Assembly (NCBI GenBank): GCA_009801085.1
Contig: VNWV01000001.1
Span: 7,626,001 to 7,690,000, forward strand
DNA length: 64,000 nucleotides
Reading direction: 5' to 3'
Source: Lasiodiplodia sp. COLG20
Taxonomy: Eukaryota; Ascomycota; Dothideomycetes; Botryosphaeriales; Botryosphaeriaceae
Part shown: positions 45,591 through 55,800 of the stretch, piece by piece
Numbering within the stretch: the stretch's first letter is position 1
Layout of the letters: each line of letters starts with the position of its first letter
The notes under the pieces: model-generated
Databases searched by the model: none
What the model was told of the DNA's origin: nothing
What the model saw: only the letters and a program-made list of their open reading frames with translations
Translations under genes and position numbers: made by a program

Positions 45591-46407
45591 ATGGCGCCGC
45601 CCAACTCCACCCCGAAGCAAGCGTCTTCGCGGCTTCTGACCATGAAGGCATGAATCCTCTGTTCGCTTGACATCGCCCTCCGCTTAAAACACTAACTACG
45701 CATAGTTCATGCAACGCGCTGCCGCTTCGCAGTCATCTCCCAAAGAATCCCCCTCCACTCCTAACGGTCCACCCGCCAAGCGCCAGCGCACATCCGCAGC
45801 TTCGTCGCCCGCAACACCCTCCGACCTTGAAGCCGTCAACGCCGCAATTGCTGCTGAAGAGCTCAAGCGCAGTCAGGCCATCGAGAAAGCTGCCGCCGAG
45901 GCTGGCGAAACCCGCTGGGTACTGTCGTTTCGCGAGCCCGAGAAGGAGGCGCGCCAGCGGAACGCATTGCGCGTTGTGAGCGCAGGCTACGCAGCCTTGG
46001 ACAACGATGATGACAGCGACGAGGAAGACGACGCGCCGCAGGTGGGTCGCATGTCGTTCGGCAAGAAGCCGGAGGCACCGAAGAAGAACGAAGACAGCGA
46101 CAGTGACGAGGGAAGCAGTAGCGAGAGCGATCAGGACGAAGATCCCGCCGCAAAGATGATTCGCGAAGCGCGCAAGGAGGCGGCTAAGGAAAAGAGGAAG
46201 GAGAAGAAGAAGGCCAAGACGGAGAAGGCCGCTCAGCTGGCACAAGAGCGGAGAAACCGCAGTCCTCACGTCAAACTGAATACGTTGACCAGCATCTCGA
46301 ATGCTGGCAGTGGAGCTTCATCAAACTCTAACATGGAATGCTTTGGCTGCGGCAAGAAGGGTCATGCGAAGAAGGACTGTCCGAACCGAAAGAAAAGAAG
46401 GAACTGA
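45591..46407 (+). CDS. Mpp6-type exosome cofactor with C-terminal CCHC zinc knuckle
   Basis: Exons 45591-45647 and 45706-46407; the product is 252 residues. The intron (45648-45705, 58 nt) starts with GC rather than GT (aagGCATGA), has a clean ctaac branch site and ends catag. Splicing yields SSRLLTMKFMQRAAAS, matching the MPHOSPH6/Mpp6 signature (LLRMKFMQR in the human protein). A second Mpp6 hallmark, VGRMSFGKK, occurs mid-protein, after RWVLSFREPEKEARQRNALRVVSAGY. Acidic Ser/Asp/Glu-rich and Lys/Glu-rich coiled stretches follow. The C-terminus is a CCHC knuckle, CFGCGKKGHAKKDC (C-x2-C-x4-H-x4-C, residues 231-244), then a basic tail. Mpp6 tethers the Mtr4 helicase and RNA to the nuclear exosome. 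The knuckle recalls Air1/2 of TRAMP and may add RNA binding. Assignment to Mpp6 rests on the two short motifs. Confidence 0.82.
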
Positions 46408-49400
46408 GTACATCAGACTGCGATTCCACGCTGAGTCCCCTTTTCTATATTAATAGCGTTTGTAGAGACATCCGAGGTCTGCGCTTGCTGGATTACTCCA
46501 GCACCGGGTCTTACAAAAGTTGAAAAATCTTCAGTGGCGTCACCCGGTCAGCAGGAAGATTATGCAAAGCGCAGGGAGTCCCTTGCCTGATAAGGAGTCG
46601 ACTGCTTGGGAAACGGTGACCTTGGGAAGACTTAGAAACGGCGGCTAGCCTTTGCAATGGGCCGATGGTCACTGTGAAGCATTGAAAGTCTAGACTGCTC
46701 ACTTTCTCATGCACCATCAGTCATAAAGGCTCGCTGCGAAGCGGGGGAAATCTTCTAATATCTGCAGCCTTCCGATTTTGGGGCAGCAGGATTTTCGGCA
46801 GCAGTGTTACGGCACCGCTGCAACCTCAAGGAGTGGTGTTACCTTATCACCCTCAAGATTATTATAGTTCATATCTTATTCTTCTGGCTTTGAAAAATCG
46901 ACTGCTCATCAGCGATTCAATGCTTTTGCCCAGGTGTGACACAGCTGCTATCAGGTGCAGCAAGCATTCTCGGCTGGTGGACCATGTTTTTACTGTATCC
47001 CGCAAGTCTACTTTTTATCCAACTCTATGGTTTACTACTGCTCTTATCCTAACAGCGTTATTCGCCTACCAATGCCTTACCAATATAAGTTGTTTGAGGC
47101 GATGCCACGCCCCATACTTGGCAGCAACTTAGTGTCCTTTGTTATCAGCAACCAGCATCAAAGTGTTGGGATTCCAAGAGCCTGGCAGTGTGGGCGATTG
47201 CATATCGTATCAAGGACTTGATCACTGCCATTGAGTACTTTAGCCCAAAGGAATAATATGGAGTTCCGGTCCAAAATGTCGAATCAGGATACATGAAGAA
47301 CCGTGAAGCAAGTGTTGAAGATTGTTCCAAACTTTGGGTCTTCGTGGTAGACTTCAGAATCCAGTCCATGGCGAAACCATGGCTTGGCACTAAGCGACCA
47401 TTTCCTAAAGCAGCTCAATTCGTCAGACCTTTCCGGTTGCAGATGAGCCCTCTAAGGTCTCATCCATTAAGTAATCGCTGAAGGGAATCCTTCCACTAAA
47501 GCCTGGCGTGAGGCGTTTCCAAAAAGTCCGCCTTCAGCACCGTCCCATTTTTCGACCAGCTGCTTGAGTCAGCGAGCTCATAGCAATAGTCCAAAATTTC
47601 AAATCAAACCGTGTGCACTGTGGCTTGAGGTTTCTAAAGTAGGGGCGATGTGCTTAGCAGTCGTCTGCAGGGAGCGCCGATGCAGTGGCTCATCTAGTAT
47701 GCCGATCCTCCAGGTCACTCATTACAGTTCCTCAGCCCTACTATCCCTTTTTTTTCCCTTCCATATCACCGATAGCAGCTCCTTTATGACCCCGCGACAC
47801 TAACGTTAGTGTCAGGGTTTAGGAGGGAGAGAATGTCGTCATTTTCGCCTGCCACGAGGGGGAAATTCCGATCAGCACACGATGACGACGAGGGGACAGA
47901 CAGGGTCCATGAATTTTTATTTTACATTTTTATTGAGATACGCGCGGAAGAGGAGAAGAAGATAATCACGAATGATTGGCATAGCTGAAACAGCGAACTT
48001 TGGTGCATCAAATTCGCGACATGGTCCCAGATTTCCTGGCAGGGGTCATAGCTCGGGCAGTCAGAGACAGGGAAAAAAAAAGAAAACCAGCCCAAGGGAG
48101 CTTGGTCCATTGCACCCGATTTAGTGCACTGGGCGCAGCAGCTGTCGGGCTCGGCCTCCTCTCTTCCATGGCCGAAGCTATTGAATTCGATAGGTATGGA
48201 ATGGTGTCGGAAGGAAGAGGAATAACCAAGGTAAGATCGAAAAGCTTCTGAGTCAGCACCATAGCCAGGAACAGATGAAAATAGCAATTCCCGAAAGTCT
48301 ACGGCATTGCAAAGGAACCACGTGCAAACGCTCCTCCCACGCGAGGATAGTCATGACTATCAAACACACGCTAAGACGCGTGCTTCATGCATCTGATAGG
48401 ACATCCAACTCGAGACACCAGCTCGTCATAGCCACTTCTGCCCTGGCCAATTACTGAACCCTTCACTAGCATTTCAGCCTGAGCGAAGAGAGACAAGGCT
48501 CCCCGGTAATCATGAGCACCGAAGAGCCCCACAAACCATAGATGGATCGGTGGAGCCACTAGATACGAACGACCATGTAACTTTTTGTAACCCACGCTTC
48601 CAAGCCGCCGTGCATTGGCATGGTCATGCTCTCCGGGTCCAGACGCTTCGAGGAGTCTTTTTCACGAGAATCCCACCGGCGCGTCCACGTCGGCGCCGGT
48701 GGGTGGAACGCGAGGAGGTAGTTGCAGCGGGATCCGCACCGTCCCGAAGCCGATGCTACCTGGATTGGTGGAGGTTCTAGTCATGCGCGCTATGCTTTAC
48801 ATGTGATCTACATGTGGAGGTTCAGGCAGCGAAAGACGGCTACTGACAGGGGTGGTGTGTCCTGTCGTCGCGGGTAGATGCTGCTTTGACCGGTTGCCTG
48901 TCGAGGTTAAGCTTGACTCTGGGATGCGGGGGGCCAAATGACGATGATACAACTGGCTCGTCTCATTCGCTCGTATTTGCTTGTCACTCACCGGTGATCA
49001 TTTGTGCAACCGGTACGTTTCATGCGCGCATGACTGGCAGCTGCGGAGCGGCAGTCAGCCAGACAGACAGGCAGACAGCGGGTGTCAGCTTTGCTTTGCC
49101 ACGCGTCGGAGAATAAGGTAAGGTGGAAAGAGATGTGTCGCATCACCGCCTGTGCTACTTCAGCTCGCAAGAAGCCTTCGGCATCCACGTCCGATTCGAA
49201 GGCCGCATTCTGATGCGAAACGTGAGCGGCTGGCGTCGGACTCGGCGGAGAGAGCCGACCCAGGCAACGAAAACAAGGTTCTCGGGTGTACCTCCCTACC
49301 CATGGATTGACGCTGACGGCTGAAAGGGTTGGGGAAGATACGTATCGACGTTCAGCTAGAAACGACGAGAACAGCGTGCTATAAGCCATGGATCCCTAGT

Positions 49401-51263
49401 TTGAACGCCAGCTGACAGACGAATATAGCAGCAGTAGCGCTTATCGAAGTGACTTGCATCTCCACCGCGCATGTTAGCAGATTCGGAGTTCGGCTGAGAG
49501 TGGGGAGATGGTGGGGAAGGTGTGGTGATAGCAGTGATAATGATGACGATGATGACACTACCTATAGGCTGTGGTTGGTGGTGGCAGTAGCTGGTGGTGG
49601 TGGAAGGCGTGGCCTAGGTGGCCTGTCTGTGGGACCGAAGACCAGGGCGCCGGGATGCGGAGTCGGACCATGACAGCCCCGTTGAGTGTGGAACGTGAAG
49701 GGCCAGACCGATGACGTGAAAATGATCGGATCGTAGCGCCAGGCACACCGGATGCACGAGCAGATGGATGCTTAACCGAGCGACGGGAAAGGAAATGCTA
49801 CGAAGCAGGAACGAAAAACGCAGATAATAGACTGGCCAAAAGCGGAAGAAAGCTATACAGAGGCGCTCGGAGAGAAAAAAGCAACCAAGAACGGGGATCC
49901 GAGCTGCCTGTTCAATGTCTCGGGAAATATGGGCCGTGGTGCAGCATGAAAAGCAGCTGACTCTAGCCGCTCCCGGAGAAAAGCGACAGAGCCGTGGTTG
50001 CACAGCGGAGGCTAGCACTTCTGCAGCTCGTCGACGCACACGAGCTTCTTCGGCCGAAGCCGTTGATAGGGTCGTCGTCGTACAGTCTTTTAGGCCCCAT
50101 GCGGGGAGCACCGTCGAGCATGTTGAGACGCGCCACTGTCGCGGATCCGTGCCGCCCGTTGGATTCGCCTCTGCCGCGCGTGCACCGTTGGAACGAGATC
50201 TAGGCTGCCGTCAGCCGGCTGCGATAAGCGTACCGCGGAGGGACGTCACCTGCGAACGACAACAGCAATCAGATGTCAAGTCGAATCCGAATCCATGTTC
50301 GGCTATCCAATTGGATGCGAATAGACAAAAGAAAAAAGAACTAACCAAGACTATGTACCCCGTTGCACGAGCATCGGCCTGCCGGCGCCAGCCCATTGGT
50401 TCTCAGCCGGCCATCTGCGACATGCAGTGCTAGCCAATCCTGTGTTCCCACGACCGAACCTCGCCCCTTCACTTTTTTTTTCAACGGGTACTCAGGGAAG
50501 AATTGATATAGACAATAGACAATAGAGAATTTTTTGATATTCAAGTGACAGAGCCAGCTTGATAAACAGGCTCTCGGATATAGTAGCCATAGCACAATCA
50601 TCACACAACCCGCACTGGGTTCAAAATATGTTGCCGCCAAAAGTCAAAAACGCCGTATGCTCCGGATGTGTCCTGGAGACGAGAATCCAATCAAACGCCA
50701 TGGGCTCGGGCCAAAATAGAAAAGAGCCGCCCAAAGCTCTAGCGGTCACACCGAAAGAATAATGGAAATCGCAAGAGAAGAATAAAACAAATGGAGAAAA
50801 AAACGGTGGTCTCGCTGATGGAACAGAAGGCCAAGAATGGGAAAAAACGAAAACGACGGTGGTATCGTGGTATCTCTATGCAAATTGGAGCGAGATGGAG
50901 GCGCAGAGGAGAAAAAAGCAGCAATTGTCAGAGTGCGCGCTAAAATGGCTTTCACCATGCAAAAGGGTAGAGACGAAATTGGGCCAATGCCGCAAGAAGC
51001 TGACTGCTGGGAGGAGAGTCGTCATCATAGGTTTTGAGGTTTGTCGTTGGCTGCGCTTGGCGGCGGAAGGTGTTAGAGAGCCATTGAAGTCTCGCTTCGG
51101 GATGGGATAGGGTGGAAAGCTTGTCGCTGTAGTGTACAAGAATTGAAGTGGTGAGGAGAGAGACAGAGAGAGTGTGGTAAGGATCGTGGTAGTCGGCTAC
51201 CGGGCAGACTTGTCTGGGTACGGTCATGAAACTCATGGTCGGCCAGCAACAGTGGCACCAGGT
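46408..51263. other. Large gene-poor convergent spacer
   Basis: 4.9 kb between the 3' ends of the mpp6-like gene and the disordered-protein gene. It is AT-moderate with short overlapping frames on both strands, none with a domain or plausible exon linkage. It contains an 11-bp-stem hairpin at 48672-48703, a short (caga)-type repeat near 49062-49077 and A-rich tracts at 50740-50930. Diverged remnants of mobile DNA cannot be excluded by eye; no transposase or reverse-transcriptase motif was found. Confidence 0.5.
48672..48703. repeat. Perfect inverted repeat (11-bp stem, 10-base loop)
   Basis: cccaccggcgc and gcgccggtggg flank a 10-base loop (gtccacgtcg). The stem is GC-rich and perfect, in otherwise unremarkable sequence. 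It could form a hairpin in RNA or be a binding site; no neighbouring gene explains it. Confidence 0.7.
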
Positions 51264-52856
51264 TTATGCGAGGCCGAGCATGCTCTTCCTCTTGGTCAGC
51301 CTCCTGCGACCCGGGATACGCATTTCATCGTCCGCGTCGGGGAAGGGCGGGAGCCTGACGGCAGGTTCCCTCTCGTCCGCGGGACGGGGAACGAGCCGAG
51401 GGCGCTGGGTGCCCAGGCTGGATGTTCTCGGCGGACGCTCGAACTCTTCGTCCATGGTGTTGCTGCTCATGCGAGACGAGGTCCGTGGGCTGAACACAGC
51501 CGTGTTCGGCGTCGGCGGAATCTGCGTATTCGGGGTCACCGGGGTGGGCGGCATGTTCGGTGCAAGCGGCGAAGATACAGCAAGGAAGCTATCCTTTGGC
51601 TGTGACATGGGGGAGATGGGCGACACGAGGTCCATCGAGTCACGGTGAACCTTATCGTTCTTAGCCTTGCTTTTGCCCCATGTCGACCCGCGCTTGCCTT
51701 GCGGGTTCAACGCAATCTTGGCCAGGCTGAGGGTGCGGCTAATGCTACGCAGACGCCTGTGCGCCGGCTTGCTCGTTTCCTCGGCCTTGTCCTCTTCCTT
51801 CTTCGCAAAGGGATCGGTATTGAGGAAGTCGGGAGTCTGGGGGGTGAGAGGAGTGAGAGGCGAAGCATTGGGAGCGAAGGGAGGAAGCTGGACTGAGCCG
51901 GATCGCTGGCGGATGTGAATTGCGGAGGCGCGCTTGGAGTGCGGCGACTGCGAGTAAGATGAGCGAGCCGACGACGGGCGACGCAGATCTGGGTCGATGG
52001 TGAGCGTCGGCTTCTGGAGCATGGGTGAAATAGGTTCAGGCTCAGTCGACTGAGACCTGGTCGGAAGCGGAGGGCTGGGGGAGAGCGTGGCTCTCAGATC
52101 AGTCGTCGATCTCAAGAGCTTCAGGCGATCGGTATCATAGAGGCTGCTCGAGGGCGGCGCTGCCATGCTGTAATGCCTGGCGACCTTGGCGCACGAGCGG
52201 AGCGATCCAGAGTCCGGCACCGGCGGTGCTGAGGCAGGGTCGAAGGAAAGCGGCGACCTGGATAATCTTGCAGGCATCGAGGACTTGCGCCTCTCTGACC
52301 TGACCGGAATGGCAGGCGAGCTGCACTCAGACGGGATGGAAGGCGAGCGTTTCGGAAGGGCGGGCTGGGCCTCGGTGGCTGGGGCCTTGTAGTTTGCAAA
52401 AGACATCCTAGACATCCGGGGCATTGGGGACTTGAGAATGGGAACTGCGTTTGCGACGGCGGGCACGCTGAAGGTGCGTTCCCGGGCAGGCTGGGCATCG
52501 TTCATGTCGACGACTTTGGCACGGCCGGCGGAGACGTAGGAAACGGCTTTGGCAACCTTTTGGGGAACAATTGCGGCGGCCTCGATGATGGCAACCTCCT
52601 CATCGTCGTCGTCGTCGTCCTCGTCGGACTGGTCTGCCGAGTCGGAGGCATTCGGTGAGAGATCCTCCTCGGACGAGAGGTAGCGGTCCTGGAGCATGGA
52701 TGACGGCGGCTCGAGGGCTGGCAGCGGCATTGTGGCAGAGCGAGCCAGGCGGATCCTGTCGTGGTCGTCGAGCTCGGGAGTGGTGGCGGGGCTGTTGTTC
52801 TGGCTACGGTTGTAGGACTTCTCGACAGTCCATTGCGGGATGCGTACGTCCACCAT
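51264..52856 (-). CDS. Intrinsically disordered Ser/Pro-rich protein, unknown function
   Basis: Single open frame of 530 residues, ATG 52856 in good context (gaccATGgtgg-like), ending IPGRRRLTKRKSMLGLA. I recognise no domain. The composition is Ser, Pro, Arg and Thr. An acidic run (SDQSDEDDDDDDEEVAIIEAAAI) lies near residues 73-95. Many SP/TP and RxxS sites suggest a CDK/basophilic-kinase target (RMSRMSFANY, RRKSSMPARL, SPLTPLTPQTPDFL, RRLRSISRTLSLAKIALNPQGKRG). The segment around SISRTLSLAKIALNPQGKRGSTWGK and the basic C-terminus are the least low-complexity parts and may be conserved. No signal peptide or membrane segment. The length, consistent high third-position GC and single start support a real gene. 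A signalling or cell-polarity scaffold is possible but unsupported. Confidence 0.75.
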   Translation of the reverse strand: MVDVRIPQWTVEKSYNRSQNNSPATTPELDDHDRIRLARSATMPLPALEPPSSMLQDRYLSSEEDLSPNASDSADQSDEDDDDDDEEVAIIEAAAIVPQKVAKAVSYVSAGRAKVVDMNDAQPARERTFSVPAVANAVPILKSPMPRMSRMSFANYKAPATEAQPALPKRSPSIPSECSSPAIPVRSERRKSSMPARLSRSPLSFDPASAPPVPDSGSLRSCAKVARHYSMAAPPSSSLYDTDRLKLLRSTTDLRATLSPSPPLPTRSQSTEPEPISPMLQKPTLTIDPDLRRPSSARSSYSQSPHSKRASAIHIRQRSGSVQLPPFAPNASPLTPLTPQTPDFLNTDPFAKKEEDKAEETSKPAHRRLRSISRTLSLAKIALNPQGKRGSTWGKSKAKNDKVHRDSMDLVSPISPMSQPKDSFLAVSSPLAPNMPPTPVTPNTQIPPTPNTAVFSPRTSSRMSSNTMDEEFERPPRTSSLGTQRPRLVPRPADEREPAVRLPPFPDADDEMRIPGRRRLTKRKSMLGLA

Positions 52857-55800
52857 GGTCGCGATTCAGATGAGCTCTGCTGCGTCTGAGGCGGGACACG
52901 ATGGGTTAAGAAGGCGGGGTGTGCGTGCCCTCGCAGAAGGCGGGTGGGGAGGAACTCGGGCGGTAAGTACGTGGACAAGCCAGCTTGGAGGTCGCGCGGC
53001 TGGCCTGACTACTATAAGGAAGATGGCGGGCGAGGGATCCTGGACGAGGGTGAAGAAGGGAGCCGGGGGCCGTGGTGGTGTGGGTGGCAGGGATGTCTTG
53101 ATGGCGAGACCCTTTATCGGTTATATTGGGATGAACTGACGGCTGCCCGTGCGCCCATGGAGGGTTTCAAGTACACTGGGTGCGCGGAAGAATTACGACT
53201 TCGCTGGCGGCTAGGTCAGATCCGGGGCGCTGAGGGTGCCAAGGCAATCAATCTGATGGCGGGCGGGCGTTCGGCGCGCGACAGAGGAGGCGTCAAGAAA
53301 GCGTCTAGTGTGGCGGGCAGGCTAGCGGGCGGATAGGCAGGCAGCTCGTGGAGGCCCTGCAAATGATGCAGCGCATGCGAGCTGCAGGGCCGGCGGGCTC
53401 TTTTCACTCGGCGGCCCATGCCTGCAGCGCTGCAACACTTGCCGTCATGGTCTGTGATACGCCGTGAGCGGTGAGGCAGCGCGTGCGCTAGAGGCCACAG
53501 GGGTCCGCGCGTAGGCAGGGGGAGGCCCAATTCTGCTCTCCCGTTGCTGCGGGGCCGTGTGGTCGTCCTGCTGCGGCCGCCACGACTGGCAGTCCGCCCG
53601 CCGCCTGCCGCTCCGTGCGCCGTCTGATCGCCATCTCCAAGACGAGATTGTCGCTGGTCCAGGAACAGCGCCGCGACTCGTTCCCCATGCGTCCCATGCG
53701 TCCCAACTCGGCCACCCCATCCATCGCGCGTGGCGGGCGCAACAACGGCCAGCGCCTTCCGCCCGCTCACCAGCCGCTGCGCGGGTGCGTCAGCCTGTGC
53801 AACACGCCCCAGCATCACACACGTCGCAAACTCGGCACGTTGGAGGCGTCGCCTGCTCGAGCTCACCTCCCGACCACTGGCCCGCAGGGTCTATTCTGAG
53901 ACACAATGACGAACTTCGGCTGTGGCTTGGGCGCAGAGCGCAGGGGTGAGCCGTGTTTCGAGAGAGCTCGGCGCACCCTCCGTGATCGCGCAAACGAGGC
54001 TCACCAAGCGAGCACAGATGGGAGGGGCATCGCCAGCTGGAGATCAGTCGCTGCAGGTGACAGGCAGCCGGCCAGCAGCAGCGCAGCAACCGCCCACGCA
54101 GCAGCGTCGTCGCGACGTCGCCGTCATCGGGCCAATGATCAGCGCGGGCTGGGGAAGGCGGGCAGCAGCCGCGCGAGAGAGCCGCCGAACGCGCCATTGG
54201 CAGACTCAGAGGTGCCCTTTTTGGATGGTGCCATGCGACTTTTGCACGAGCACCTGATCCATCGACAAGCTTTGCCTCCGCTGATCCATCGCGCGACGCT
54301 TTTGCTACACCAACGCTCGCGTAGACTCGGTGGCGCGCAGGGTCGCAGCTGTGCTCCACGATGTTGGTCTCAGGGTTCCTCAGGCCGAAAAGGACCCTAG
54401 GGCTTAGCCAAGCTCGTGTCTTCGCAGCCGCAGCGGTTGCACAGCGCCGACGTCGCGTTCGCTCTCTGTTCTCGGCCGGGGCGATGCAGTTGCTCTGGCA
54501 GCAACGCGAGGCTGGCGGAGTGGACGAGCTCCGCGCCTTGCCCGAAGCGGCCAAGCGCAGACAGGGCCCAGGGGCCAGCAGTTCTGGAGATAAGACTCAG
54601 CTTCCCGATCTCCACCTGCAGGGCACGCGCACTCGCTGGGAAATTAACCTTCCCCAAATACAATCTCTTTAGCTTCAGCCTCATCTCCATCCCACCGTTC
54701 GCGCAAGACATGTTCGTCAAGCTGTATAATACGCTTCGCCGGGCGGGCGGCGACGGGGACGATCGCTCAAGTCGCACCGTGGGGTCGCGCAGCCCTGCGT
54801 CGTCCGAGATACGCGCGCCGAACAGAGATTGCTGCGAACTGTGCGAGATCCCGCAGCTTGTCTCGCCTCAGCGAGCTCCGCCCGATGATGCCGTCAGCGC
54901 TCGCTCGCTTCGTGGCCCGCGGTGGGGTGGAGAGATGCACAGAGCATCTCCCCAGCCCATGCCATCCTCAACACACAGTCCCTCACACCACCGCGCTCGC
55001 GCACGCCCACGGCTGTGCACCACCGTCGGAGCGACCCGGAAAGCGCGACCCGCAGCGGGCACCTCGTCGAGCGGCCGCGTTCGCCGGGCGGCTGGCGGCA
55101 GCGCCAGAAGCTGTGTTGTGTCGCACAGCGCTGCAGACTCGCCTAGCACGCCTGACGCCACAGATCTCTGGATAGCGCTTTCCGCTCGCGCATGGGGGAA
55201 GATATCAAATCGCAGGCGTCAGGGGCAGCAGTCGGCCCGCCCCTCCAACACGACGACGAGAGAAACAGTGTGCACGGGGCAAGCGAAACATTTCGATTTC
55301 TCGCATCGTGAGCCCGTGCCAGCTGACCCATTTCCTGCACCTCGGAGTCCGGGACAGACGTTGGCCGTGCGCCTCAGCCAGCTCTCGCTCCGCGTTGCAG
55401 CATCTGGCGGGCGTGGGGCCAGTGAGCAGGCGGAGCCGGACGGGTACCTGGCAGGGTCGGCGCATAAGCTGCATAAACGAGAGCTCATTTGGCGATCAAA
55501 CGGGCATTGCATGCCCTATAGGGCAATCTTGCGTACACGGTCTGCGCGAACCGCTCAATGCGGCATGGCTGCAGAGAGTCCGCAAGAGGACGGTGCGCGC
55601 CTAATACACGACCGGCCTGAAGATCATTGGCAAAGGCCCCCCACGGCATTTTCCTCTGCTCCAATTGCTTTGCCACCCCATCCCCCTATATGCATTCTTC
55701 CCGTATAGCTCCGGCCTCGCATTATTACCGCTGCTATTACCGCCGTGCGCATGACGACAAAGGTGGCTTCAGGGTGGGAAGATCGCGGATCTGAGTCCGT

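Noticed and set aside
54416..55708. 430-codon + strand open frame
   Set aside because: Lies in CpG-rich DNA where stops are rare; the translation is Ser/Arg/Ala/Cys-rich with no motif, overlaps equally long frames on the other strand, and has no intron-linked extension.
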